Positions 36,403-48,512 of a stretch of 60,000 nt of DNA are shown piece after piece; the stretch's first letter is position 1; every line of letters starts with the position of its first letter. Under the pieces are notes generated by a model that worked only from the letters and a program-made list of their open reading frames with translations, searched no databases and had not been told where the DNA came from. The position numbers were made by a program, and so were the translations under genes. The DNA lies in the NCBI RefSeq assembly GCF_029227915.1, contig NC_079876.1, positions 12,650,001 through 12,710,000 of the forward strand, read 5' to 3'. The stretch comes from Hydractinia symbiolongicarpus (lineage: Eukaryota > Cnidaria > Hydrozoa > Anthoathecata > Hydractiniidae).

Positions 36403-36455
36403 GAATACAACTACCATAATGCATTGCGAATTAGCCGTATAGAGGGAACGGGGAA
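36403..36455 (-). repeat. Right 53-bp terminal inverted repeat
   Basis: Exact inverted copy of 33725-33777, followed by TTAA. Confidence 0.93.
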
Positions 36456-36476
36456 TTAACGCTTACTAGGCCCTAA

Positions 36477-38140
36477 CTAACGATAGACTATTTACTAGAT
36501 AGCAGAGCTAGTATTGGTAAGAAGACGTGTGATTGACTATCTTTGTCCCTTTTGGAGATTTTTGACGGCACTATCGCTGATGTATCTTTGTTATATAACG
36601 ATACAAAAATGTAAACCAAGTCATACATACGATCATACTAACCAATATCTCTGATTGTAGAGCAAATATTTTAGTTCATTAATACAGTCTATATTTTTAT
36701 AAAAGGACAAATATATCCCTTTTTTATAATGCGATAGCGTGTTCGGAATAAAATGAAACTGGTGCACTGTATAAGGAAATCATGCTAAACATGTCGTGAT
36801 CTGGCGTACTTTTCTTGCGTACGTAGACAATAAAAACGGAGATTACCAGTATGACACTATATAATTTCGTAACTACAATATTTTAATCCTGTTTTTCTTT
36901 TGTCGTATTAATCTCAGGTAGTTTTTACTACTTATTTAATTTAATATCACTTTAGAAAACTTTGCAAAATTAGCGATTTGTTTCATGCTTTGGATTTTGA
37001 TGAAGGAGGATTATCACTATGGCACTACGTATCTTCATTGCTACAATATTATAATTCTATTTTTTGTCTTAAAATCTCACGTAGGCTTCCACTACTTATG
37101 TAATGACTTATGGAAAAAGAGCTTATATGAAATAATCTTTTAGAATAAATGAAGGTCAAAAATTCTTTATTTTATTGGACGATCATCAAAATCCTTCAAA
37201 TAATGTGTACTAAATATACTATGAAAATCATCCTTATATGCCAACAGTATGCATTTTAGTAATTGCTATTCTAGTGTTTGAAATCACTTTACACACGCCT
37301 AATGCCGTCACACATGGTTATTTTTCTAGTTTTGTAATAAATTTAAATGTTTTAAGTATTACTGCGGATAGGGCGTCAATTCTTGGTAGATTTATTCACT
37401 GGGTAGAAAGATTTATATTTTGTATAAAAAAATAATTTTAATTACTTCATTGGGATTGAAAATGACGTCATATTTGTAAGGAAGTTTCTTACTGTATCGA
37501 TAAAGCAAAAAATCTGATTTCCTGAAATATCCATTTGAAGTCATTAAACTTTGCACAAGGTTAGAATTTATAAATGTTTGAGGTAAGGAAAATATTGAGA
37601 TTAGAAATGACAATATTTTACTGAAACGATATTCCCTTTAAATCTGTTCTGTATTTTAGCCTTGTGACCCATATATCTTCTTGGCAACACCTTAGTAACC
37701 ACCTAGTGATGGACATACATGTAATGAATTATGAATGTAACTAATACAAAATCGTACAACACTCATACATGCAAGTCAGCACATTATAAAATTTACAAAA
37801 AATTATACCTGTCCCAAAATTTTGATACCCCGCGAAAAGTATGAACATTTTTCAAATAGAATTTTTTTTTCATTACAAGTCCCAATGAAGGTTAGAAAAA
37901 GTTACAAAATTTCAGCACATATCACATGCTAAGAAAACTTTTGCCAGTCCAAGAGGCCGTCAGCATATTGTACCCCCCCCTTCCCCTTTCCTCCTCTCCT
38001 TAATGTGTACCAACGCAATATGTCTGCAACAATGTAATTACGCTAAACAGTGTAAAAACGAAGTAATCTGTGACAAAATGTGAACGCATTTCAGCACCTA
38101 TTTTATAATATATATTGTTCTTAGATAAGCAAAGAGAAAA
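36477..38140. other. Intergenic region upstream of the TIR gene
   Basis: No coding exon is supported. AAAATGACGTCATA near 37460 resembles the CRE-like sites at 4.7-5.1 kb. TGTTCTTAG at 38116-38124 is a plausible acceptor just before the TIR ATG, so a non-coding first exon may lie upstream. Confidence 0.35.
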
Positions 38141-38145
38141 ACAAA

Positions 38146-41100
38146 ATGGCCACCAAGGCAAATTGGGATATTATGATATCCTACCATCATGCGTCTGGCA
38201 AGGAGTACATGAAAAGGATTAAAGAGTCATTATTAAAACAGGATTACTCTGTTTGGACTGATGAAGATCGAGTGTATGGAGATTTAGGTGCACGGATGGC
38301 AGAAGGCGTTGCAGGATCAAAATTGATCATTCTTTTACTTTCAAAGGGATATGAAGAATCTAAAAACTGTCAGAAAGAATACAACTTGGCCTGTGCGCAA
38401 CACAAGAAAATTATCTGTGTAATAGTTGAGAAAGGTTATAAACCTCCAGCAGACCATGTGCTCAGTTTGATCCTGGGCAATAACATGTACTACCAATTAT
38501 ACAGAGGTGATGAAACAACTTTTCAAAATCTATTAAAAGACATCTCACAACAGCTATTAGGAGAAGGTATGTGCATTTCAGTTGTAGATTTAAAAACTGC
38601 AAAACTGTTTTATCGTTGTGTCATCTTGTGTATGGTTTGAAATACTAAAGGTCGTCGAAACTTTTAGTTAGCAAAACTTTGAGAATTTTTTTGATTACCT
38701 TTCCCCCGTCTTTGTTAGATTAAGGCAAAAAAAAATTACTACATTAGACCAATCCTTGTTTATTTCAAAAGAAGTTTATTTTTGAAGCAGGTTCAAATAA
38801 ATCTGTAGCTGGCCAACACATAACAATCACAAATTGTGGATATTGTTAATGAGCCCTCAGCTAACGCATGTAAATTCAGTCTATTTTGTTACACTGAATT
38901 TGTTGAAATGCTAGATCTTTGCGTTTCTATTGAGTAACAGTGCATTTAATGATTGAATTTCCGCGCCCGAAGGCGTAGGAAATTCTTTAAAACCGTCGTT
39001 TTTTCTTTCGGAGCATTTTTTGAGAAAAAATCGACCCTGGGATTTCACGTTGGTCCGTCACAGATGTAAATTTCGTACTCAAGCTCCTTAACTACTGAGA
39101 AGTCTAGTATTGATGCTTCAGGCCAAAATTGGTATTTGTTTTCGACAAAATTTGACACAGTTAACAAAAAAAGTATGCTGAACATAATGGTGACATCAAA
39201 ATTTTGATTTCTTGTTACCTAAATGTTATTTTAGGCTAAAATTGGTCTTAAAATTAAAACTACTTTATTTTTGACAAATTTTGGCACAATTAACAAAAAA
39301 GTATGCTGAACATGATGGTGACATCAAAATTTTGATTTCTTCTTACCTAAATGTCATTTCAGGCCAAAATTGGTCCAAAAATAAGAACTACTTTATTTTC
39401 AACAAAATTAGGCACAGTAAACAAATAAAGTATGCTGAACATGATGGTGACATCAAAATTTTGATTTCTTGTTACCTAAATGTTATTTTAGGCCAAAATT
39501 GGTCTTAAAATTAAAACTACTTTATTTTTGACAAATTTTGGCACAATTAACAAAAAAAGTATGCTGAACATGATGGTGACATCAAAATTTTGATTTCTTC
39601 TTACCTAAATGTCATTTCAGGCCAAAATTGGTCCAAAAATTAAAACTACTTTACTTTTAACAAAATTTGGCACAGTAAACAAATAAAGTATGCTAAACAT
39701 GATGGTGACATCAAAATTTTGATTTCTTGTTACCTAAATGTCATTTTAGGCCAAAATTGGTCCAAAAATTAAAACTACTTCATTTTCAACAAAAATTGGC
39801 AAAGTTAACAAAAAAAGTATGCTGAACATAATGGTGACATCAAAATTTTAATTTTTGTCACCTAAATGCTATTTTAGGCTAAAATTGGTCCAAAAATTAA
39901 AACCACTTCATTTTCGGCTAAATCTGGCACAGTTAACAAATAAAGTATGCTGAAAATGATGATGGTACAAAAGTTTGGTTTTTGTCACCTAAATGTCATT
40001 TCAGGCCAAAATTTATCCAAAAATTAAAACTGCTTTATTTTCGACAAAAATTGACACAGTTAATAAAAAAAGTATGCTGAAAATGATGGTCACATCAAAA
40101 TTTTGATTTTTTGTCAACTAATGCCGTTTAAGACCATCAACGTTTCAATCGCAAGACTTTCAACCATGAATGATAGGCTGTATTTTTTGTTAGCAATTTC
40201 TTTTAAAATGTGAGTTTATTATGACACGTTTCGTTTTGTTTGCGTTTGTTCTAAGATATAATGTCACTGATGGGCTTTATCTTCAGAGGTTCATGCACCA
40301 AACCCCTTCAAATGTTTGGCACAATAACACAACGAATTAGCAGGTTTTCATCAAATATTTTTTGGTAGCGCTCGGAAATTCTTAGAGCCCCCAGGGCTTC
40401 TTGTTTAGTTTAGATTTCTAGGGTTGTTTTAACTTTTTTGCTTTTATTTATTTTCTTATTTTTGATAGCTCCAGTAAAGACTGAGCCCATTTTGAAGTAA
40501 GTGTCACAAATTTTACAAAAATTCTACAATGAAAAAAAATATTCTGTTTGTCATGTTTTGTTTTGTTTTGTTTTTGTTTTTTATCTCTATCTATTAAACC
40601 AGGAAAATTTCCTAAAAGTATATAAATTTAACGATAACGTCTTTCTTTCGTATTTTTGAAATTTAATTACTAAATCTATTCTTGTTAAAAGTTCTAGATA
40701 TAAGTATGTAGTAAACGAAATCACTACATAATACATCAGTAAAAGAAATTTTGAATAATAAAAGATCTTCTTTAAAAACATAATAATAGCAAGGAAAATG
40801 ATTTTAGAAAACTGACATTATACTGCCTTATAAATCGGGATAAAAAGACATTAGGCGACATCATGTAAGGCAGATTATACATTCGCACCTTGTCGCCGAT
40901 TGTTTATATCAATGAAATTTTAATTCAGCGGATTTGTTGATGATTCAGTAAAAGATATTTTATATGCTAAAACACTTCCTATAAAAATGTAATAATATTA
41001 ATAATAATGATTTTACAAGGCTTACTTTATTCTACGCTTATAAAGTCAGTAAAAAAAGATAATTAGTTAATTAAAACTAATCATAAACAACTCTTTAATT

Positions 41101-44100
41101 TGCATCTACTTTAAACTGCTCGTTGTCTATTATATCATTTATCAGAATTAAAGAGTTTTTTTACCGTTTTTACAACAGTAATATAGACTCATGATTAATA
41201 TCATAAAGTGCTAGTTGGTGGTCCGTGGAAAAATCCCCGGGTTCGGTCCTTTTAATACCTAACTGCGTGTGTGTCAATACATGCGGTACCGTTTTGTGTG
41301 ACAGACAGACAGACAGACGTATACGGGTATTATAATATAGATACAGAAATATAAAGTTCGTTGACAAATATTTTAAAATATTAGCTTCCAACTATATTTT
41401 TAATTTTAGTTTTTGGATGTATAAAGACAAAGAAGAAAATATCATTGTTAAGTTTCATAATAAAAACTTAAAAACCGTTCAGAGAATTACTATACAACAG
41501 GACGGTAGTGATACCAAGGTAGAACTGAAAGAATCATCAGACTTTCATGAAGAAATGAGAGACAATAAGCTTGTGTTAACAATATATAAGACAGCTGCTA
41601 CCCGGTACATCTTAAAACTTGTCATATCGTTGCTGGACATTGATGGAAATAAAAAGATTCTTGAAGTAGACAGTAAGTAGTAACTAAATAGGTTTTTAAT
41701 TTTTTTAAAAAAAAATTGTCTTAAAAATTTTATTCGTCACTGTCATTACTATTTGTAGATGTCAACATTGCCTGCGCTCACAAGTATTACAACAAAGAAA
41801 GTAAATTTTCTCTCCATACACATAATAGTGACAAAGTTGCAGCATATATCAAGTCAATTATCAGCACCCCTGTTCTTGAAACTAACATTCAGCTGTTCTG
41901 TTGTGGAGAAGTATATGAAAAATGTAGAAACGAATACTTAAGATTTTCAAGAAATTATGTTAATGAAAACTGCACATCCAACAATGCCTTTCTAAAAGAA
42001 GCTGTCCAATTTCCACCACCAATGGTAAATGAAGAGATTTCCAGCTTTGCATTTCGACTAAAGTCAATTCTCAGTGAAATTGGGCACGTGTTTGTGATCT
42101 TCACACATTACAATGCCACGGACAATCTGAGACTTCTAAATTTAAATACTTATTGTGATCGTGTTCAAGATTATAAACACAGACTTTTGCTGCTCCATCC
42201 ATCTCAAAATACCTTCGTCAACATAAGATACACTAAAACTACTAGTGGGTCAATCATTGAGGAAGAATTTCAAAATGGTGAGGTAGATATCAAACATTTG
42301 TTTGCAATCAATCAACAATTTATCTCTGATAGTACATCCAGATTTATAAATGTTGTTGCTGCACCAAATTTCCGAAAGTTAGAGAACATCGACGTTTGTG
42401 CAAACTGTCAATTGTTAGATGAGCCTATTTTCTCGGACGACACAAAGGTTCAAAATTTCCTTCTATCTCTGGGATTAACAAGAAAAGATCTTGATCACAA
42501 AAGCAAAGAGCAGTACATGAACATATTGGGTCAAGCAATGTGTTTCATGGCTAGTAGGGAAACTGTGAACACTGTTCCAACAATCAAAGATGATATCCAT
42601 GGGAAAATATGCACTGTTCTATTGTCATCTGAGCAGTCAAATATTTTTTTTAACGAATCTAAAAAGAAAATTATTGTTGGACCATTAGGAAGTGGTAAAT
42701 CGGTTCTTGCTTTATCTCATCTAAAACAACTTTACGAATGTTGTGAAGGAAAATGCACAATATACTATGTCATGTGGAGTGACAAAACAATACTGCTGAA
42801 AGGTATTGAAAAATTTGTCTCAAAATTTCAATGCAACAAAAATATCACTTTGAAAGTAAAGAATGCAATTGAATTAGCAAAAGAGCTCAATCTCTTTAAA
42901 CTTCCAACCTTATCCCAATTATTACTGTTGTTGTTAAAGAAACACGGTGGTATGTCATTTCATTTTATAAGTGACGAAGTTGATGGAGCGATGTTTGACA
43001 ATCAAGAAGCTTTATCGCTGAAGCAGATTTTGGAGAGGGAAGTGGCTTTAAAGAATTCCATGATTGTGTTGTTTCTGCAATCTTTGGAAAAGCACAGGAT
43101 ATTGGTTTTATCTGGAGAATCAAAAGGCCATGATAAATACAAGTACGAAGAAGCTGGTATGCGTGTGTTTTACCTCAATAAATCAATGCGAACAACGAAG
43201 AAAAATTTTAACTTCTTGGTACAATTTGAGAAGAAAATTTCCGGGATTGAATCAGTTATCAAACATCCTGTTCAGGACAAAAATCATGAAATATCATCAG
43301 CAAAATCTGGAACGACCAGCTCTACCATTCAACAAAATTCAAAGCAGCGTAAAGTCTTAGAAATTAAGAATTCACAAGTAGAATCAGCCGAAGAAAGTAA
43401 AAAGATTTTTGAAGAACCAGTGGATATAGAGGAAATTGCAGCTGCCTCACATTATCCAGATGTTTCTGAAGATATCAAAACCCTAACCAAAGTGAAATGC
43501 AACTCTGCGCAAGAAGTTGGACATAACATTGAAGGTACAAAGCCAATACTGATACATCTTAATTATGAAAATGAAACAGAAGAAAAAAGTATTGTCATGT
43601 TAGCTCTCTCGTTGGAACACTATCTAGATCGTGTTAATATTAAACGTTTATTTTTTCATAACACTGTGGAACAAATGATCACGTTTCGAAAAGTTTTGGA
43701 TTTAATCAGAAGGGATTATTTTGTTTATAACAAACAAACTGAATGGAGTGTCATCGACCGCTGCAATAAAGTGTGTGATCTTCCTGCAGACGTGGGTTAT
43801 AATATAATAACCGACGTACACGGTAGTAGAGGAACAGACTTTTGTGAAACCGTATGTGCTATTGACGTAAATGACACTATGTTGCGACACAAGACGTTAG
43901 AAGGCATGTCCAGAGTAACTGAACGCCTGATAATTGTTTGCGCGTGTAACATACAGTCTGCTACTACAAATTCATCAACTGGACATATCATTAAAGATCT
44001 GTTACCAGAGTACCTAAATGAGGTTTCTGTTGAATGTTGCAAGAATTCAAACGAAAATTACATTGAAACACAAGTTAATGACAGAAAATCGATAGGATAT

Positions 44101-44214
44101 GTAAATACAAATTCGCGTAGATTCAAAAATCTCATGGAACGGATAAAGAAAATTGAATATAAAAAGAATGAATCAGATGTGCATGATTTCGCGCGAGTTA
44201 TACGTAAAAAGTAA
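38146..44214 (+). CDS. TIR domain - SF1 helicase-like NTPase (4 exons)
   Basis: The exons are 38146-38566, 40469-40496, 41410-41672 and 41759-44214. Every junction has GT/AG borders, and the phases fit to give one 1055-residue frame. Residues 5-135 form a TIR domain (WDIMISYHH, VWTDEDRVYGDLG, GSKLIILLLSKGYEESKNC). Glu78 in NCQKEYNLA sits where NAD-cleaving TIRs carry their catalytic glutamate. Exon 3 is beta-rich and may be an Ig-like module. Exon 4 holds a P-loop (GPLGSGKSVLALSH, near residue 545) and a Walker B-like ISDEVDG. LNKSMRTTKK follows, then late motifs IITDVHGSRGTDFCETV and LEGMSRVTERLIIVC that resemble SF1 helicase motifs V and VI. The layout suggests a sensor-switch-effector immune protein with a helicase-type module in place of NACHT or NB-ARC. 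A GTAAAT donor at 44211 overlaps the stop and may extend the protein. Confidence 0.85.
39120..40135 (+). repeat. 129-bp tandem repeat in intron 1 of the TIR gene
   Basis: AGGC(C/T)AAAATTGGT recurs at 39120, 39233, 39361, 39490, 39619, 39748 and 39876, and as a variant at 40003. Most spacings are 127-129 bases. Each unit contains AAAGTATGCTGAACAT, TGGTGACATC and, in most copies, the palindrome ATCAAAATTTTGAT. The array lies entirely in the 1.9-kb first intron. Confidence 0.92.
41180..41345 (-). repeat. Dispersed repeat with GACA microsatellite, copy 2
   Basis: Inverted relative of 3393-3540: CCGTGGAAAAAT, a (GACA)n run at about 41299-41318 and CGTATACGGGTATTATAATA in the same relative order. 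It lies in intron 2 of the TIR gene, about 65 bases before exon 3. Confidence 0.65.
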
Positions 44215-44337
44215 ATATATCTTTTTATTTATTTGAAGTATAAGCGAATTACCAGCAGGTATAATTTTTAATCAGAACTGCAAAATGTCTTCTAAACTTG
44301 TTTTTAGTACACTTTTATGCTTGCATCTAATTTTTAG

Positions 44338-47300
44338 TTTCCAGCCTCCAACAATCAATGTGAGCTGCAATTTTTCAAACGACAATTCCTGTACAATTAA
44401 TTGGAATGAGGAAGGATATCGTTACGTAATTGAAATGGAAAACGACAGATCACAATGGCAGAACGTAGAACATATCATCACGTTTGGTGGATGTGTTATC
44501 AATAATTTAGTTGTTGGAAATAAATACAAGTTTCGTGTTTTGGCTAGTAACGACTCTGGTCACGCTCAAAGTGTTGTATCGTATCGACATGTGTAAGTTT
44601 TTTTTTGCGGCTTTACTATTGGTTTTCTAAAGGTATGGTTATTTTTATTTCATTGGGTACTTCATTTTTTATTTCTAGAAACAATCTTCCATCAACTCTT
44701 GCAGATATGTCTATCACTTTTAAAGGTAAGTTATCACGAAACTGAAATGATATATTTTTGACCTCATTTTAATCATAGTGCTTGTGAAACATTTTAATTT
44801 TTATTAATCACCGAAAAACGTTCTTAGTGTCCAAAGTTAAATATGAAATTTCTCTATGGTGAAATGTTAACTTTGCTACTATTATTTTTCCTTGAGTTGA
44901 TAGGATATTTTGTATATCCAGTGCAGCTTTCTCCTGGTAAACAGAAGCAAAAAAGATTTACATGTTATCAAACTGTAATTGTATTGAAAAATCTTTTTTT
45001 TTTTAATTTAATCAAATCTCTTTTCTTTGAAATGCTTTGAAAATATAAAATTAAAATAATCCAGCATTACGAAATCAAAGATGCACTAGAGATCTATAGT
45101 TTATTCTCAAGGTAATTTTTTTTGGTGAATAAGAATCTTCAATTTTCTCGACAATTATATGTAGTTTAATCGAACTTTAGAAAATTGAACTAAAACGTTA
45201 CTCTTGAATCAAGCGGGTTTTTTATTACAATTACGACCTCTACTATAAAGTTGGCTCCCTATACTTTAACAAAAGCAAACGGAAAATAATCAAGGTATTT
45301 TTTTAATCCTGTTTGGTTGATAGGCTCCTTTTTCTCTTTCACATAAAGTGTGGCAAATTAAAAAACAGTAAAAAAATGATTTGATCCAGCATAAAAAAAA
45401 TTAATAATTTTTCTAATTGCATTTTCAAAGAGGTAGGAATGAAAATTATTTTTTTTGCGTGGTATTAATTAAAATTATTGGGGTAGTAATTGGGATAGCG
45501 GCTGGGGTAGTTAAATCGTATAATCGAAGCGTATATTTTGTAAATATACATTGTAGATTCAATTTTACTGTAATACTCTTTGAATTGGGTGTAAAGTTGT
45601 TAAACAAAAGTTTTACCTGTACATTTAGTTCACAATGCGCAGCTCCGCAATATTTATATGTTGCAGGATAATGCAGATCTTATGCCTTCGCAAAATTTGG
45701 CCACCGTGTCAAATTGATCACTATTAAAAAAAGATGGGCAATGTTGAACAGTCCGGCTCCTAAAGGATAGTTACCAAACTTGTCCTTGGGAACTGTTAGG
45801 CTTTTTATAGTTGGACGGCCTAGTATAATACAGGCCATTATCCATAGCCTTAAAGGTTTGAGTATACGGGTTGTGAAGTAGTGAAATTCTTATGAAGCTA
45901 TAGCCTCGTTTCCATACTATTTCAATATTGTAAAGAGAATTTCATGCGAAGAAAATTTGTCATCAGGACCGGGGAAAAGCCTCCTTTCCAAGTTATTTAT
46001 ATTTAACCGTAATGGCTGGCCTCAATTCCATGTTATTTAGTCATTGACACGAGAACATCATAACCAAAAGATTTGCTGCAAGAGCCTTCTTTTCAAGTTA
46101 TTAGCAACCTTACGAAACAAGAACGGGAGCATTTGCGACGGAGAAAATACTATTATTTTTTCAACGAGCATGTACAGATCAGGACAATCCCACAAAACAA
46201 GGTTGACATTTTCCCTTCGATTTGAAAAGAACCATTTTGAGCTTGTGGATAGAGCGTCAAGTATTTAAGAAAGTAAAAATGTGATATGGAAGTATTACTG
46301 ATAAGAGTACACAGAAACAGCTTATATGAGTTTTTCCCTAAATTGTGTCACTTTTTTTGCATTTTTTTGATAGTTGCCATGGTTTTATTTCATATTGTAA
46401 CTTTCGTTTAACTTTTCTTAAGCAATTATTGGCGCGTTTTGCGTACAACGGGATTTCATGAAAAGTTATTGTCAACATTGTTGCAGATAGTGCCGTATTT
46501 TGTAAAAGTCTCTACTTACACTTGAAAATTATCGCTAATAGAAACAATTCAGTGCAAATCTTATGGGACGGTTTTCATCTGCAAAACTTATCAGTGGCAA
46601 AGGAAAGCACATAATGATCTGGTCTGTAGAATGAAACTACCATCAAAAACACCACCCTAAACACTACCCCAACTTCATTCTCAGGCCCCCTATTTGCTTT
46701 CTTATATTGGGACGGCGCGAACAGGAATGGGTCTTGAGGACGAGGTTGGGATACCCCATGTTTTCAAATAACCGATCGCGTGTCAGTGAAACATCTTTGA
46801 AAATATTCGTGCAGACGAAATCGAATATATTGAGTACAGTCGTTCTATTTTTATCACTATATCATACTCAACCAAAACGAATATGTTTCATTCAACAAAT
46901 AATTTTGATAAAATCCGGTCGTGTGAGGTTAGAGAAAATTTAATTTTGATAAAAGTAGCAGCTAGTTTTTATTATACATTATTTTTTTTCATGAGAAACC
47001 CGTTTACAATTAACGGAGTATTTACTAAGAGCTGTGTACCTAAGTCTCGTGTTCTTTAGAACTTGTTCTTATAAATAACCGATCGCGTGTCTAAAAACAA
47101 TCTTTGAAATATTCGTGCAGACGAAATCGAATATATTGAGTACAGTCGTTCTATTTTTATCACTATATCATACTCAACCAAAACGAATATGTTTCATTCA
47201 ACAACGAGTTCTGATAACAACAGGATGTGAATAAGGTGAGAAAGGTTTTTCACTAATCGTTAAAAAACTCTCGAAAGTTTCATTTTAAAAATATTTTGTG

Positions 47301-48512
47301 TAGAAATATTAGTTTAACGATACAATACTTTTTTAAAGAAACCTAAAAAAAATTTTATGATTTCTATCGTACAAATTTTTAAATTAAAAAATTAAATTTC
47401 TGAATGGTAGCTAAATTACTTTCAACGGTGTGAGAAAAAATATCGCTCGTATTTTTTGTTATTATGCAATAAATTATTTTTTCGACATAAAATTTTGTAC
47501 CGAAGATTTAAATTATCTTATGTCACTAAACTTGTTCTTTTTATGAAACCGTTGTGTGATAAAGAATGTATTAGTTAAACAAAAATGTTGATGTCATCAT
47601 GATTTAGACAATTGATTTTGTGTTTCTAATTTTTCTCCATTTGCAAATTATCCCATACATGATGACGTCATTAAATTAGTGTTATTACAATTTTAATTTC
47701 ATCGATATTTTTTTGTCGCTACGAACAAATTATCTCAAAATATTTTTTGTTTAAGAATTTCCACTTGCGCAAATTAATCCGATGATATCAAAATAATATA
47801 CTCGAAATTCGTTTGTTCTTATATTTATTTTTGTGTTTTTATAATTATTTGTGAATGTTTAATATATTAACATTCTTTTTTCACTATTTTTATGTTTATA
47901 AAATGTTTAATCTATTACAATAAGAAGAAACATCTTAAAATCGATGTCATGAATTTTTCGTTAGTGTATTTCATTAATTTATAAATTTATAATTTTTATT
48001 CATTTATTATTTTATTTTTAGATATCGTGAAAATTATTAAATCTAACGATATCGAGAAACTGAAAAAATTACTATCCATTCATCCAAACATCGTTCACAT
48101 GAGAGGTAACTATGAATTCACACCATTGTTGTGGACAGTACGTTGCACCGACAATACATCAATGGTGGAAATACTCATCTCATATGGGAGTGATGTTTGG
48201 GCGGAAGATAGATGGAAACGAAACAGTTATCATTTGGCTGCAATTGAAAATCGTCACACAATATTAGATATGTTATGTCGACATGATGTAACAAACATCA
48301 ACCGTGGAGATGTTAACAACGTCACACCATTACATTATGCTGCAATGAATGGTCACATCTCATGTGTTGATGTTTTGTTGCGTCATGAAAATATTGATGT
48401 GACAATCAAAGATGGAGGTGGAAACACAGCTTATGATTATGCTGGATGGATGAATGGACAAAAGCGGGAAATAATAAGACGAAAAATAAAAGAATACAAA
48501 GTGAGTTATTAA
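44338..48512 (+). CDS. Fibronectin type III - ankyrin repeat segment (3 exons), probable C-terminus of the TIR gene
   Basis: Exons 44338-44592 (donor GTAAGT), 44679-44725 (donor GTAAG) and 48022-48512 join in phase. The first encodes an FN3-like beta sandwich (PPTINVSCNFSNDNSCTINW, then VVGNKYKFRVLASNDSG). The third encodes four to five ankyrin repeats (TPLLWTVRCTDNTSMVEIL, TPLHYAAMNGHISCVDVLL, then NTAYDYAG). The FN3 acceptor at 44337 needs two bases from an upstream exon, exactly what a donor at 44211 in the TIR gene would give. Ankyrin repeats are normally intracellular, which fits a fusion. The alternative is a separate gene starting at ATG 44285 with a signal-like MSSKLVFSTLLCLHLIFSF. 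A GTGAGT at 48501 could skip the last four codons. The FN3 and ankyrin calls are strong; the gene boundary is not. Confidence 0.75.
45890..46650 (+). repeat. Dispersed repeat, copy 1 (intronic)
   Basis: Blocks shared with 50290-51080 in the same order: TATAGCCTCGTTTC, GCCTCCTTTC, CATAACCAAAAGAT, AAATTATCGCTAATA, ATGGGACGGTTTTCATCTGC and ATCTGGTCTGTA. It lies within the long intron before the ankyrin exon. No reading frame is conserved between the copies. Confidence 0.75.
46766..47205 (+). repeat. Direct repeat pair of about 140 bp, spaced 307 bp
   Basis: AAATAACCGATCGCGTGT starts copies at 46766 and 47073. A core of over 100 bases (ATTCGTGCAGACGAAATCGA through ATATGTTTCATTCAACAA) is essentially identical in both. 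Such identity in otherwise diverged DNA points to a recent duplication or a shared recent element. Confidence 0.85.

Larger units (their letters stand above)
33725..36455. mobile_element. Young DNA transposon with THAP protein and SWIM-YqaJ nuclease, TTAA-flanked
   Basis: The element is 2731 bp, flanked by TTAA (33721-33724 and 36456-36459). Its 53-bp terminal inverted repeats are identical and begin TTCCCCGTTCCCTCTATACG. Two open frames converge tail to tail with one base between their stop codons. There is no DDE transposase domain. TTAA targets are typical of Kolobok and piggyBac elements. A YqaJ nuclease as second protein is, from memory, a feature of ISL2EU elements, so the superfamily is unresolved. 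Confidence 0.88.
33183..36476. mobile_element. Older MITE-like element split by a nested transposon
   Basis: The text at 33183 (CTAGGCACTAAAGCTTTGTT, continuing TCC) is an imperfect inverted match to the sequence formed by joining 33650-33720 to 36460-36476 (CTAGTAAGCGTTAAGCTTGG on the complement). The match continues inward through ACTA(A/G)CG(C/G)TAATGAG. Removing the TTAA-flanked insertion leaves an element of about 560 bp. Similarity is roughly 70%, so the outer element is old. CTAG at both edges may be a target duplication. Confidence 0.5.

Noticed and set aside
41229-41250. GGGTTCGGTCC resembling a tRNA T-arm
   Set aside because: No acceptor, D-arm or anticodon stem is found around it; it belongs to the dispersed repeat.
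43064-43360. 98-codon frame within the TIR gene exon 4
   Set aside because: Shadow in another frame of the NTPase coding sequence.
45064-45110. Possible extra exon in the intron before the ankyrin exon (good CCAG acceptor and GTAAT donor)
   Set aside because: Its only open frame is phase 0, which does not join the preceding exon ending with one extra base; 44725 to 48022 already joins in phase.
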